Shown: positions 33,593 to 43,336, numbered from the stretch's first letter. The stretch is 64,000 nt of DNA from Carboxylicivirga sediminis (GCF_018156225.1 NZ_JAGTAR010000006.1:62001-126000); one strand, 5' to 3'. Notes: generated by a model not told the origin, from the sequence alone. Made by a program: numbers and translations.

Positions 33593-34240
33593 ATGCTAAA
33601 TAACAAACAAATTACAGAGATAGAAGAATGGGCCCAATTAAAACTATCAGAGTGTGATGCCGGTCATGACTGGTGGCACATTAAACGTGTTCAGAATAAT
33701 GCCCGCCTGATTCATCAGCAAGAAGGTGGTGATTGGAACATTATTCTGCTGGCAGTTATCCTGCACGACTTGGCCGACACCAAATTCTTTGATGAGATTG
33801 AGGCTTTAATGCTAATTGAAGATAAACTGAACGATTATCAAATAACGGAATCAAGCATTCAGCACATATTGGCAATTATCCAGAATATCTCCTTCTCCAA
33901 GCAATGGAATAACAATCCTTTTCATTCACTTGAGTTAGAAATTGTACAAGACGCCGACCGGCTTGATGCTATTGGAGCCATTGGGGTGGCCCGCGCCTTT
34001 AGCTATGGGGGCCACAAAAAACGTGATTTTTATAATCCAGCGATTGCACCTCAGCAATTCGACGATACCGAGGAGTACCGCAAAAGCAACAGCCCAACCA
34101 TTAATCATTTTTACGAAAAACTACTGTTGCTTAAGGATAAGATGAATACCTCAACAGGTAAAACCCTGGCCGACGACCGGCATCAGTTTATGGAGCTATA
34201 CCTGAAACAGTTTTTTAAAGAATGGGGTGAAGACCTCTAG
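33593..34240 (+). CDS. HD-domain phosphohydrolase (YedJ/YpgQ-like)
   Basis: 215 residues from the ATG at 33593 (the ATG at 33578 is the alternative). HD superfamily motifs: first His in GHDWWHIKRV, the HD doublet in VILHDLADTKF and the last Asp in VQDADRLDAIGAIGVARAF, which is the signature of the small YedJ/YpgQ/YfbR-adjacent subgroup of metal-dependent phosphohydrolases, a few of which act on nucleotides. The substrate is unknown. It is apparently transcribed alone, 80 nt before the PBP1A gene. Confidence 0.85.
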   Translation: MLNNKQITEIEEWAQLKLSECDAGHDWWHIKRVQNNARLIHQQEGGDWNIILLAVILHDLADTKFFDEIEALMLIEDKLNDYQITESSIQHILAIIQNISFSKQWNNNPFHSLELEIVQDADRLDAIGAIGVARAFSYGGHKKRDFYNPAIAPQQFDDTEEYRKSNSPTINHFYEKLLLLKDKMNTSTGKTLADDRHQFMELYLKQFFKEWGEDL

Positions 34241-34320
34241 TAAACACAAGTTTTTAAGCAAACTATTAACTCGTCGTTATTCACTAATTTTACCGCCGCT
34301 TAATAAAACACACAAGCTAC

Positions 34321-36723
34321 ATGGCAGCTAAAAAAACAACATATAAAAAGAAGTCGCCCACAAAGAGAACTGCAAAGGCCAATAATAAGACTCTTAAAAA
34401 TAGAAGTTTTAAGAAACGTCTGCTAATATTTAGCCTTAAAGCAGCAAGCATAGGAATTGCAGCCTTCTTTATCTTCTGCCTGTTTGTGTATTTGGGTTTA
34501 TTTGGAGCCTTACCTTCCGAGAAAGAGCTATCAAAAATACAGAACCATTCCGCATCTGAGGTCTACTCCATTGATGAAAAACTGATGGGCCGCTATTACA
34601 TTGAGCACCGCCTTACAATAGATAACGATGAAGTATCACCCTATATAAAAGAAGCTCTTGTTGCTACCGAGGACAGCCGTTTTTTCGAGCATAACGGTCT
34701 TGATTTTATCAGCCTGGGCCGTGTAGTTGTGCGCTCAATTATATTTGGCGACCGTGCCCAGGGTGGAGGAAGTACCATCAGCCAGCAGTTGGCAAAAAAC
34801 CTGTACCCGCGTATGCACCTTGGGTTTCTCACGCTACCGGTTGGAAAGACAAAAGAGATATTTACAGCAGCCCGTCTTGAGAAAATATATTCGAAAGATG
34901 AGATATTGATGCTATATCTGAATACTGTACCTTTTGGTGAAGACATTTACGGCATAGAGGTGGCCTCTCAACGCTTCTTTGGCAAGAAGTCACTTCATCT
35001 GAACCCCGCCGAAGCTGCTACATTGGTAGGGATGCTGGCTGCTAACACAGCTTATAACCCGCGCCTTAACCCAGAGCGCAGTTTTGATCGACGCAACATT
35101 GTACTGAAACGCATGAAAGAGCATGGTTCCATTTCGGAGAACGAATACCTGAAGTGGAGCCAGAGTAAGATTGAGCTGAACTACAAAAGAATTGATCACA
35201 ACACAGGTATTGCTCCTTATTTCAGAGAGAAAATACGTGTACAAGCGCAGGATATTCTGGAAGACCAATATGGTGATGAGTACGACATATACTCTGATGG
35301 GCTAAAGATATATACCACTATTGATGCACAACTCCAGCTCTATGCAGAACAAGCTGTGGCCCAGCAAATGACTCGTCTGCAGGATGAATTTAACCGGCAT
35401 TGGAAAGGACAAACAGCCTGGGCCAGACATCCACAGGTTTATACCAATGCGCTGCGTCAGTCGCGCCGTTATCAGAAGATGAAAGATGCCGGGCACAGTG
35501 ATGAGGCCATTTTTAAAGCCATGGAAAAATCAGTGCCCATGACCATTTATACCCATGCCGGAGAAAAAAAGGTGAACATGAGTCCTGTTGATTCCGTCAA
35601 ACATTACCTGATGCTATTAAACACAGGTTTTGTCGCCATGAATCCCCGCAATGGACATGTATTAACCTGGGTAGGTGGTATCGACCACAAAACGTTCCAA
35701 TACGACCATGTCACCTCTCGCCGACCTGTAGGCTCTACCTTCAAACCGATAGTATATGCAGCTGCTTTGCAAGATGGTGTGTCTCCTTGTGACTTTATCT
35801 CTAACGAACAGGTTGTGTATGAAGATTACGACGATTGGTCGCCCGCCAATAGCAATGGACAACACGATGGCTTCTTCTCTGTAAAAGGAGGACTGGCCAA
35901 CTCTGTTAACACCGTTAGTGCCAAGTTAATTACACAAATTGGTATTAATAAGGTGATTAATATGGCGGAAGATATGGGTATTAAAGAAGACATCCCCAAT
36001 TATCCGTCAATAGCACTTGGCACAGCCGAACTTTCACTGCTTGATATGGTATCGGCCTACACCACTTTTCCGAACTATGGCCGGCCGGTTGAACCTGTTA
36101 TGCTATTGCGCATAGAAGACAGAGACGGAAACGTGCTGTATGAAAATGAAGGTAATATTCCGGGTGACGAAGTTTACGATGATGACGTAGCGTATTACAT
36201 GGTTGAGATGATGCGCGGCGTTGTTGAGCGAGGCACAGCCGGTTCGTTGAGAAATATTTTCCACCTGAAAAGCGAACTCGCGGGTAAGACAGGAACCACA
36301 CAAGACAATTCCGATGGCTGGTTTATTGGCTATACGCCAAACATCGTTGCCGGTGTCTGGGTGGGCAACGATCAACCATCAATACGCTTTCGTTCCACTG
36401 CATTGGGAAGCGGCGGACATATGGCCTTACCAATTTTTGCCCGCTTTATGCAGCGTCTAGAGAAAGACCGAAGTCGCTATCAATATCACAAAGGCTCGTT
36501 TTATGTGGTGCCCGCACGCCTGCAAAAACAACTCATGTGCGACGATTTCTCAGAGCAAGATCCGGATACCAACTTCTTCGATAGCCTGTTCGACAGTTTT
36601 AGCCGACCAGACTCTGTTAAGCTAAAAAAACAGGAGGAACGCAAGGCACAAAGAGAAGAGCGCAAGAAGACCGACCACAAAAGCGTGTTACAAAAGATGA
36701 AAGACTTATTTAAAAAGAAATAA
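34321..36723 (+). CDS. mrcA: Penicillin-binding protein 1A (bifunctional)
   Basis: 800 residues. A lysine-rich cytoplasmic tail (1-35), one membrane anchor (about 38-65), a GT51 glycosyltransferase domain (about 80-260) with catalytic Glu in EDSRFFEHNG and with GGSTISQQLAKNL, then a transpeptidase domain with the SxxK serine S472 (GSTFK), SVN about 60 residues on and KTG at K656 (AGKTGTTQD). It polymerises and cross-links peptidoglycan in the periplasm. The C-terminus is a charged KEERKAQREERKK tail. The length is standard. A convergent mannose-1-phosphate guanylyltransferase follows. Confidence 0.96.
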   Translation: MAAKKTTYKKKSPTKRTAKANNKTLKNRSFKKRLLIFSLKAASIGIAAFFIFCLFVYLGLFGALPSEKELSKIQNHSASEVYSIDEKLMGRYYIEHRLTIDNDEVSPYIKEALVATEDSRFFEHNGLDFISLGRVVVRSIIFGDRAQGGGSTISQQLAKNLYPRMHLGFLTLPVGKTKEIFTAARLEKIYSKDEILMLYLNTVPFGEDIYGIEVASQRFFGKKSLHLNPAEAATLVGMLAANTAYNPRLNPERSFDRRNIVLKRMKEHGSISENEYLKWSQSKIELNYKRIDHNTGIAPYFREKIRVQAQDILEDQYGDEYDIYSDGLKIYTTIDAQLQLYAEQAVAQQMTRLQDEFNRHWKGQTAWARHPQVYTNALRQSRRYQKMKDAGHSDEAIFKAMEKSVPMTIYTHAGEKKVNMSPVDSVKHYLMLLNTGFVAMNPRNGHVLTWVGGIDHKTFQYDHVTSRRPVGSTFKPIVYAAALQDGVSPCDFISNEQVVYEDYDDWSPANSNGQHDGFFSVKGGLANSVNTVSAKLITQIGINKVINMAEDMGIKEDIPNYPSIALGTAELSLLDMVSAYTTFPNYGRPVEPVMLLRIEDRDGNVLYENEGNIPGDEVYDDDVAYYMVEMMRGVVERGTAGSLRNIFHLKSELAGKTGTTQDNSDGWFIGYTPNIVAGVWVGNDQPSIRFRSTALGSGGHMALPIFARFMQRLEKDRSRYQYHKGSFYVVPARLQKQLMCDDFSEQDPDTNFFDSLFDSFSRPDSVKLKKQEERKAQREERKKTDHKSVLQKMKDLFKKK

Positions 36724-36726
36724 AAA

Positions 36727-36751
36727 GAGGTGTCTGTACCCCTGACACCTC
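36727..36751. terminator. Hairpin between PBP1A and manC
   Basis: Perfect eight-pair stem GAGGTGTC (36727-36734)/GACACCTC (36744-36751). On the minus strand it is followed by TTTTTATTTCTTTTT, so it can terminate the guanylyltransferase gene; on the plus strand it has no T run. Confidence 0.6.
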
Positions 36752-36796
36752 CATCAAATTAAGGTTTTAACGAAACAGTCAGCTCTTTGAGTTTAT

Positions 36797-37879
36797 TCAC
36801 CCTTCAGAATCGAGTTCGGTTTTCAGGTCGGTGGTAAACTGACGAATCTGTTGCTCATTCTCTTTTGGGCAAATTAAAAGTGAGCTATCTGACTGTACAA
36901 TGATGTAACCTTCCAAACCTTGAATAACCCCAACCTTTCCTTTGGGTAAATGCACAATACTATCTTTTGTATCGTAAAGCAGCACCTTTCCGCTCAGTAC
37001 AGCATTATTGGCTGAATTTTGAGCCGAATTCTCATGTAATGAAGTCCAGGTTCCCAAATCGGACCAACCAAAATCAACTATTTGCACATAAACATTGCTG
37101 GCTTTTTCCATCACACCGTAGTCAATCGAAATATTCCGGCAATCAACATAGGTATCAAACAAGGCTTTTTCCTCCTGTTCGGTCCCAATATATGGGTAAA
37201 AAGTATCGAATAACACAGCCACTTCGCGCAAATGCTTATGAAAAGCATTCTCGATACTACCAAGTGACCAGATAAATATCCCTGAATTCCAGAAGAACTC
37301 ACCACTTTCCACCAATATCCTGGCCATCTCCAGATTGGGTTTCTCAGTAAAAGTTTTCACCCTGTTAAAGCCATCGGGCAAACCTTTGGCTGAGCCAACC
37401 TGAACATAACCATAGGCTGTTTCTGGACGGTTTGGTTTCAAACCCAAGGTTAACAACACATTCTTCTCTTCAACAAACTGTAAGCCGTTAGTGATATTTG
37501 TCCTGAACAACTCTTCATTCATTATCAAATGGTCCGATGGGGTCACTACCACCTTTGCATCGGGATTCTTCTTTTTAATCACGGCATTGGCCAATGCAAC
37601 ACATGGTGCCGTATTCCGCCGCATCGGTTCTGCCAACACCTGTTCAGCCTTTAATTCGGGTAATTGTTCAAGTACCATCTGTTTATAATCCAGGTTGGTG
37701 ACCACCAAAATATTTTCGATGGGACAAAGCGGCTTAAAACGCTCAAAGGTCTGCTGAAGAAGCGATTTTCCTGTTCCAAGAATGTCTAAAAACTGTTTGG
37801 GAGTTTGGGTAGTGCTGAGCGGCCAGAATCTTCGACCAACACCTCCTGCCATTATCACGCAGTATGTATCGTTACTCAT
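36797..37879 (-). CDS. manC: Mannose-1-phosphate guanylyltransferase
   Basis: 360 residues, single nucleotidyltransferase domain without the C-terminal isomerase part found in longer ManC/CpsB enzymes. Signatures: VIMAGGVGRRFWPLS at the N-terminus (nucleotide binding), PKQFLDIL, TPSDHLI, and FTEKPN followed by NSGIFIW. It makes GDP-mannose from mannose 1-phosphate and GTP, a precursor for fucose, mannose and perosamine in surface glycans. It is divergent from the lipid transport permease. Confidence 0.93.
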   Translation of the reverse strand: MSNDTYCVIMAGGVGRRFWPLSTTQTPKQFLDILGTGKSLLQQTFERFKPLCPIENILVVTNLDYKQMVLEQLPELKAEQVLAEPMRRNTAPCVALANAVIKKKNPDAKVVVTPSDHLIMNEELFRTNITNGLQFVEEKNVLLTLGLKPNRPETAYGYVQVGSAKGLPDGFNRVKTFTEKPNLEMARILVESGEFFWNSGIFIWSLGSIENAFHKHLREVAVLFDTFYPYIGTEQEEKALFDTYVDCRNISIDYGVMEKASNVYVQIVDFGWSDLGTWTSLHENSAQNSANNAVLSGKVLLYDTKDSIVHLPKGKVGVIQGLEGYIIVQSDSSLLICPKENEQQIRQFTTDLKTELDSEG

Positions 37880-37980
37880 GGATGTGTTTATTTACAAATA
37901 CTCTAGTCGTATTCTTTCTTGAGTTGATGGAATATTATTACTTTTATCTCTCTAAATTACGGACTATTTTCCATACCACC

Positions 37981-38721
37981 ATGAGAATGTTTTACCACCT
38001 TGGCCGTTACGCTATCTTTTTAAAAAAAGTCTTTGGAAAACCAGAAAAGCACTCTGTTTTTGTCAAACAGATTGTACGCGAGATAGATAAGCTGGGCATC
38101 GACTCTCTGGGCATTGTGATGATTATATCAGCATTTATGGGTGCTGTTATCACCTTACAAACTGCTTATAATATTGATTTACCAATCATCCCCAAATACA
38201 CTGTGGGCTTAGCAGCACGTGACTCTATCCTACTGGAATTTTCATCTACCATTGTTGGATTAATATTGGCAGGCAAAGTTGGTTCAAACATTGCTTCTGA
38301 GATTGGTACCATGCGGGTTACCGAACAAATTGATGCCCTGGAAATAATGGGCATTAACCCGGCCGGCTACCTGATATTACCAAAGGTGGTGGCCTTTGTA
38401 TTTATTATTCCTGCCTTAACGGTTATCAGCATGGGCGTTGGGATTACAGGTGGATATCTGGCCGGTTCACTTACTGGTGAAGTACCCGGCCCCGACTATA
38501 TATATGGTATTCAATTTGCTTTCCAACCATTTTACATTGTTTATGCTCTCATTAAATCAGTTGTATTTGCATTTATAATCGCCACCATATCGGCCTACTG
38601 GGGCTACCATGTGCAAGGTGGTGCACTTGAAGTAGGTAAAGCCAGTACAAAGGCAGTAGTTGCCAGCAGTGTTCAGATTCTGCTGTTTAACCTCATCTTA
38701 ACACAACTTTTATTGGCATGA
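37981..38721 (+). CDS. mlaE: MlaE-type ABC transporter permease
   Basis: 246 residues from the ATG at 37981. The frame is open from 37864, but that would overlap the start of the divergent manC gene and adds a sequence unlike the family. MlaE (DUF140) features: IDSLGIVMIISAFMGAVITLQ, LILAGKVGSNIASEIGTMRVTEQIDALEIMG, which is the conserved cytoplasmic loop, and C-terminal GYHVQGGALEVGKAST. The complex moves phospholipids between inner and outer membrane; the ATPase follows, overlapping by 4 nt. No MlaD-type (MCE) gene is in the next positions, so it must lie elsewhere. Confidence 0.92.
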   Translation: MRMFYHLGRYAIFLKKVFGKPEKHSVFVKQIVREIDKLGIDSLGIVMIISAFMGAVITLQTAYNIDLPIIPKYTVGLAARDSILLEFSSTIVGLILAGKVGSNIASEIGTMRVTEQIDALEIMGINPAGYLILPKVVAFVFIIPALTVISMGVGITGGYLAGSLTGEVPGPDYIYGIQFAFQPFYIVYALIKSVVFAFIIATISAYWGYHVQGGALEVGKASTKAVVASSVQILLFNLILTQLLLA

Positions 38722-39473
38722 TTGAAGCAATTGACATACACAAATCATTTGACGACAAAGAGGTACTTAAAGGTATATCGACCAAATTTGAAAAAGGGAA
38801 AACTAACCTGATAATTGGTCAGAGTGGTTCAGGAAAAACCGTATTACTCAAATCCCTGGTTGGATTGCATGATATTACTTCAGGCGATATCCGGTACGAT
38901 GATAATAGTTTTCTATCCATGGACAACGCCAGTAAGAAAAGGCTGCGTCAGGACATCGGGATGCTGTTTCAGGGGTCAGCCCTGTTTGATTCACTTACGG
39001 TAGAAGAGAATGTACGCTTCCCGCTTGATATGTTTACCGATTGGAATCTTGAGAAGAAGCGCGAACGAGCCAACTTCTGTATCAATCGCGTAAAGCTCGA
39101 GAATGCCAATCATAAGTTCCCTTCAGAGATAAGTGGTGGTATGCAGAAACGTGTAGCTATTGCCCGTGCCATAGCATTGAATCCTAAATACCTGTTTTGC
39201 GATGAACCTAACTCCGGCCTTGACCCCCGTACGTCCATTGTTATTGATGAGCTGATTCACGAAATCACAAAGGAGTTTGATATGACAACCATTGTGAATA
39301 CCCATGATATGAATTCGGTGATGGGAATTGGTGAAAACATCATTTTTATATACGAAGGGCGCAAGCTATGGGAAGGGACGAAAGATGATATTTTCCATGT
39401 GCAGAACAAGGAGCTGGAGGATTTTATTTTCGCTTCGAAACTCTTTAAGAAGATAAAAGAAAACAATGGTTAA
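38718..39473 (+). CDS. mlaF: MlaF-type ABC transporter ATPase
   Basis: 251 residues. Walker A GQSGSGKT, Q-loop IGMLFQGSALFDSLTV (the FQ...ALFDSLTV form is typical of Mla ATPases), ABC signature ISGGMQKR, Walker B YLFCDEPNSGLDP and switch His NTHDM. Starts in the last codon of the permease gene (ATGA overlap), so the two are translationally coupled. It energises phospholipid transport at the inner membrane. Its stop codon is within a perfect palindrome. Confidence 0.94.
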   Translation: MIEAIDIHKSFDDKEVLKGISTKFEKGKTNLIIGQSGSGKTVLLKSLVGLHDITSGDIRYDDNSFLSMDNASKKRLRQDIGMLFQGSALFDSLTVEENVRFPLDMFTDWNLEKKRERANFCINRVKLENANHKFPSEISGGMQKRVAIARAIALNPKYLFCDEPNSGLDPRTSIVIDELIHEITKEFDMTTIVNTHDMNSVMGIGENIIFIYEGRKLWEGTKDDIFHVQNKELEDFIFASKLFKKIKENNG

Positions 39474-39499
39474 GGTTTCTGCGCTGAAACCTTAACCAT
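39466..39499. terminator. Perfect palindromic terminator overlapping the mlaF stop
   Basis: Stem of 14 perfect pairs (39466-39479 with 39486-39499) and a 6-nt loop TGCGCT. The mlaF stop codon is inside the left arm. The A-rich sequence on the left gives a T-rich tail on the minus strand, so it also serves the convergent protease gene ending at 39507. Confidence 0.8.
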
Positions 39500-39506
39500 A
39501 ATGCTA

Positions 39507-40910
39507 CTATTTCTTCAGCTCATATTGCATGTCGTATTTAAGAGGATGAGCCAGACTCGCCTCGGCATTAAGCGGCCTAACATCTATCTCTCTGGCTGCT
39601 TTTAAAACAGCTCCCTGTGGCGCAACACCTGTGATATCTGTTAATGCCGCTGCCAGGAAATCTTCATTGATATCCCCCAAAGGATAAATTTCCTGCCCCT
39701 GAAAGGCTACCTTAAAGTCTTTCTTTGGTACATCAGGTAGTAATCCCTGTGTATAATCAATTGAGTTATCAATATTCTCAGCTCGCATGACAATTGGTTG
39801 TATGGCCCAATTATGCTTCTCATCAGGATCGGAGATGGTAATGGAACCATAGTATTTACCATGTGTTTGCTCTCCAATCTGAATAACCTCGTCAAGATGT
39901 GGTTCTAATCCATAAATCACCATTTCACTAGCCGAAGCTGTTTTGTAGGTAGTAAGCACATACATCTTAGATAAATTAAGATTGCTAACGTTCTGCTGCA
40001 ATCGGTCAATATTAAAATCATCACCATATTCCCCCTGCAAATAGCTGGTCAATGCGGGATTATAGCTTGTTCGTAACAATACCTCTCCGGCCTTACCCGA
40101 AGGGGCTATCATACTACTCATTAAGATAGCCGATGACACTGCTCCACCACTATTATAGCGCAAATCGAGTACTAAGTTATCCACACCCTGCGCTTTAAAT
40201 TCTGCAAAAACAGTCTGAAGTTCATCATTGTAATCATCAATAAAAGATGTATATACGAGGTAACCGATTTTATGCCCCTCATACTCTATCACATCTGAAT
40301 ACAATATAGGATTACTCTGCCATACCACCGCTTCAATATTTATTGAAGGTGACCTTTCAGTAATCGTTAAGTCATTATTTAATGTACCCAGAGTTAGTTT
40401 AAAATTATCACGGTATATCAAATCCTGATAGTTTTGATCGGTGATCACTTTATCATCTATCTTATAGAAAATATCACCGCGCTTTAAGCCCGCTTCAGCA
40501 CCCGGCGAGCCTGGCTCAACATATTCTATAAAACCAATCACTTCATTTGAGGTGTTTTCATCCCTGTAATATAGCCGGTACCCATAGCCGGTGGATTTAC
40601 TTACCCCACCTAACATGTCAATTAGTCCTTGATAGTCATCAGTAAGAAAAGACCATCTATCTTCGGCTCGATACGTACATTTCTCAAACAAGTCGTACGT
40701 ATCTGGCTCACGTTTATAATCAATATTAGGTATTTTATCCTCCCAATAGTAGTAGGCTTTCATATACTCATAAACAAACCCATTAATATTCTGCACCTCA
40801 ACAGGCACAGGATTCGGATCAGGCTTGGGTGAGTCATCATCACTACAAGACAAAAAGTTGAGTGACAGTACTGCAAACAATGCAACAATGGTAAATTTCA
40901 GGTTTTTCAT
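39507..40910 (-). CDS. S41-family peptidase lipoprotein (CtpA/tricorn-core type)
   Basis: 467 residues from the ATG at 40910, which places a lipoprotein signal MKNLKFTIVALFAVL with lipobox ending FLSC at the N-terminus; the frame runs open to 40961 but that extension is not signal-like. A short Asp/Pro linker, then an N-terminal cap, a PDZ domain (about 100-190; EYVEPGSPGAEAGLKRGD), and the S41 catalytic domain with NLVLDLRYNSGGAV, TASASEMV (nucleophile Ser) and GEQTHGKYYG (Lys base). C-terminal processing-type proteases of Bacteroidetes clip envelope proteins; the substrate is unknown. Confidence 0.9.
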   Translation of the reverse strand: MKNLKFTIVALFAVLSLNFLSCSDDDSPKPDPNPVPVEVQNINGFVYEYMKAYYYWEDKIPNIDYKREPDTYDLFEKCTYRAEDRWSFLTDDYQGLIDMLGGVSKSTGYGYRLYYRDENTSNEVIGFIEYVEPGSPGAEAGLKRGDIFYKIDDKVITDQNYQDLIYRDNFKLTLGTLNNDLTITERSPSINIEAVVWQSNPILYSDVIEYEGHKIGYLVYTSFIDDYNDELQTVFAEFKAQGVDNLVLDLRYNSGGAVSSAILMSSMIAPSGKAGEVLLRTSYNPALTSYLQGEYGDDFNIDRLQQNVSNLNLSKMYVLTTYKTASASEMVIYGLEPHLDEVIQIGEQTHGKYYGSITISDPDEKHNWAIQPIVMRAENIDNSIDYTQGLLPDVPKKDFKVAFQGQEIYPLGDINEDFLAAALTDITGVAPQGAVLKAAREIDVRPLNAEASLAHPLKYDMQYELKK

Positions 40911-41072
40911 CTGATTAGATTTATTTCTTTTTAAAAGGTTGAAGACCAAAATAAAGTTCATTCATCATTATAACTGCTAAAATGAATAACTAAATTTGGA
41001 TAGAAGTTTAAGGCTTCTCATCTTAAAACTAAAAAATATACTTTATTATTACCTACACAACTAAATAAATAT

Positions 41073-41756
41073 TTGGAACAGAACCACAAATACTACCTCA
41101 TCTGGCCGATTGATCAGCCCACATTACCTTGCAAAAAAGCAGCTATGGAACAAATTGCTTTAGTCAACCTTATACGAAACAATGCACCTCATCTGCTGAT
41201 TCCTGAAAAGCGTAACAAAGCCAACTCAAGTCTGCCAATGCTTACTCAGCTATTTAGTAACAATGACTATCCTTTTAAAAACGGACAACAACTTCATACC
41301 AAAGGAAGTATTGTATGGACAGATTATGCCATTTACTTTTGGCAGCTTACACTTTATCTTCTAAAAACACATTCCAATATCAGTTTCGTTGATTTGCTTA
41401 AGACCTGTTTTTCTAATGATAGCTATCAACCAGACTGGCAGGCCATCGCACCATTAATTGCAACAAATGGCACCCAATCACCTATTGTTGAAACAGATGA
41501 GCTGGATCGTTGGTATGATGAAATTAGTCTGACACACCTGTCACCCCACAGCTACCACCAGCTGTACCAATGGTTTGGGATCGATTTAAAGGAGATTGGC
41601 TACCAGGCATTCGATTATTTCATGATTCACAGAGATGGTAGTAATGCCTGGCAAAAGGCTATTCAGCATTACCTAAGGAATATCAATAATTTGCCAAACA
41701 AAACAGCATCAGCCATATTTGATGACTACCTTAAAGCACTTCTGACTAAGCATTGA
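41073..41756 (+). CDS. Hypothetical protein, no family recognised
   Basis: 227 residues if it starts at TTG 41073; the frame is open back to a stop at 41001-41003 with no ATG, and the first internal ATG is at 41145. The N-terminal sequence (EQNHKYYLIWPIDQP) looks coding, so a TTG start is more likely. No signal peptide, membrane segment or known motif. The protein is rich in aromatic residues, with two similar short motifs LSPHSYHQLYQW and LKEIGYQAFDYF, probably helical and cytoplasmic. The downstream PNP gene has its own promoter. Real but uncharacterised. Confidence 0.6.
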   Translation: MEQNHKYYLIWPIDQPTLPCKKAAMEQIALVNLIRNNAPHLLIPEKRNKANSSLPMLTQLFSNNDYPFKNGQQLHTKGSIVWTDYAIYFWQLTLYLLKTHSNISFVDLLKTCFSNDSYQPDWQAIAPLIATNGTQSPIVETDELDRWYDEISLTHLSPHSYHQLYQWFGIDLKEIGYQAFDYFMIHRDGSNAWQKAIQHYLRNINNLPNKTASAIFDDYLKALLTKH

Positions 41757-41775
41757 TTAATCTTCATTAATTTCG

Positions 41776-41807
41776 TTTGAACATTAAGCGATGCCACTTT
41801 ACCTTTG
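41776..41807 (+). promoter_or_regulatory. Promoter of purine nucleoside phosphorylase gene 1
   Basis: TTTG at 41776-41779 and TACCTTTG at 41800-41807 with a 20-nt spacer, a full match to the Bacteroidetes consensus, 17 nt before the ATG. Confidence 0.75.
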
Positions 41808-41824
41808 AACAAAACAAATAAATC

Positions 41825-42646
41825 ATGGATATTACCTATCAGCACATACAAGAAACAGCAGAGTTTATAAAAGCAAAAGGCATTGAAGCCCCACAAGTGG
41901 GTATAATACTCGGCACTGGCTTGGGTGGATTAGTTAAACACCTGAACATTATCCAGGAAATAGACTACGCCAGCATACCAAATTTCCCGATATCAACAGT
42001 AGAGTCACATAAGGGCAAGCTAATATATGGCGAACTGGAAGGCAAAAAAGTACTGGCTATGCAGGGGCGTTTCCACTATTACGAAGGTTACAACATGCAG
42101 CAAATTACACTTCCTGTGAGGGTGATGAAGCTTTTGGGCATTCAGCAATTGCTTATCTCCAATGCTGCGGGCGCCGTCAACCTCAACTACAAAAAAGGCA
42201 CATTAATGTTGTTGGATGACCACATTAACCTGCTTCCTGAGAATCCCCTGACCGGTAAAAACATCAACGAATTAGGCCCCAGATTTCCAGACATGAGTCA
42301 ACCCTATAACAAGCGTATCAATGAACTGATGATAACAGCCGCAAAAAAAGAAGATGTAGAGCTCCATAAGGGCGTTTATGCATCGGTACCGGGTCCTAAC
42401 CTCGAGACACGAGCAGAATACCGTTATATCAAAATTATTGGTGGCGATGCGGTTGGCATGTCAACGGTGCCAGAAGTAATAGTTGCCAATCATATGAATT
42501 TGCCTTGTGCTGCGGTATCGGTACTGACCGATGAATGCGATCCGGATAATCTGCATCCGGTGAGTTTGCAGGAAATACTGGATGTGGCAGCTGAAGCAGA
42601 AAAAGGATTGGTTAAGCTGTTTAAATCAGTTATTAAACAACTATAA
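41825..42646 (+). CDS. Purine nucleoside phosphorylase (PNP-II), copy 1
   Basis: 273 residues, trimeric PNP family. Phosphate and base site motifs: GIILGTGLGGL, LAMQGRFHYYEGY, ISNAAGAVN, GPNLETRAEYR, GGDAVGMSTVPEVIVANH. It splits purine ribonucleosides with phosphate to base and ribose 1-phosphate. The sequence after the last strand is TDECDPDN, so the position that is Asn243 in human PNP is Asp. A second copy, divergent in detail, lies at 45946-46758. This copy is preceded by its own strong promoter and stands alone. Confidence 0.93.
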   Translation: MDITYQHIQETAEFIKAKGIEAPQVGIILGTGLGGLVKHLNIIQEIDYASIPNFPISTVESHKGKLIYGELEGKKVLAMQGRFHYYEGYNMQQITLPVRVMKLLGIQQLLISNAAGAVNLNYKKGTLMLLDDHINLLPENPLTGKNINELGPRFPDMSQPYNKRINELMITAAKKEDVELHKGVYASVPGPNLETRAEYRYIKIIGGDAVGMSTVPEVIVANHMNLPCAAVSVLTDECDPDNLHPVSLQEILDVAAEAEKGLVKLFKSVIKQL

Positions 42647-42727
42647 TACAATAGACTAAAAAGGATCACATCTTTATTAACATAGTGTCGATAAAGATGC
42701 GTTCCTACTATTTTAAAGTCAGAAAGA

Positions 42728-43336
42728 CTACTTATTCTGAATAGCCATTATACGGCTAATATATTTTCCAAGTATATCAAACTCAATATTGATGGTTGAG
42801 CCAACTTCTAGCTGGTGGAAGTTGGTAAATTCGTGCGTATACGGAATAATTGCTACCGAAAACTGGTCATCCTTGCTATTAACAACTGTTAAGCTAACTC
42901 CATTAACGGTAACTGAGCCTTTTTCAACAGTCATATACCCCTGTGCCGCTTTCTCTTTATCAATCACATATTGGAAGGTATAATACCAGCTGCCATCGGC
43001 TTCTTTCACCTCAATACATTTAGCAGTCTGATCAACATGCCCCTGAACAATGTGTCCATCCAAACGACCGTTCATAATCATGCTACGTTCCAGGTTTACC
43101 TTATCACCAATTTTTAGCAGTCCAAGGTTCGATTTCTCCAAGGTCTCTTTAATGGCAGTTACAGTGTAGGTTTTACCTTCTTTTTTAACCACGGTTAAGC
43201 ACACCCCATTATGTGCAATACTCTGGTCAATTTTAAGCTCATCGGTAAATGAGCACTCCAATGTTAAATGAAGATTTCCTTTATCTTGCTCTAAGCCCAC
43301 TACAACAGCGGCTTCTTCAACAATACCTGAAAACAT
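42728..43336 (-). CDS. ribE: Riboflavin synthase, alpha chain
   Basis: 202 residues with the two tandem lumazine-binding barrels typical of the family: MFSGIVEEAAVV opens the first (about 1-95, ending in the ERSMIMNGRLDGHIVQGHVDQ junction), and the second begins there and holds VNGVSLTVVN. It converts two 6,7-dimethyl-8-ribityllumazine molecules to riboflavin. It is a single gene with no FMN riboswitch visible upstream in the 129-nt divergent spacer. Confidence 0.95.
   Translation of the reverse strand: MFSGIVEEAAVVVGLEQDKGNLHLTLECSFTDELKIDQSIAHNGVCLTVVKKEGKTYTVTAIKETLEKSNLGLLKIGDKVNLERSMIMNGRLDGHIVQGHVDQTAKCIEVKEADGSWYYTFQYVIDKEKAAQGYMTVEKGSVTVNGVSLTVVNSKDDQFSVAIIPYTHEFTNFHQLEVGSTINIEFDILGKYISRIMAIQNK

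Noticed and set aside
37864-37980. Longer N-terminus for the MlaE permease
   Set aside because: It would overlap the start of divergent manC and adds residues unlike the family; ATG 37981 fits.
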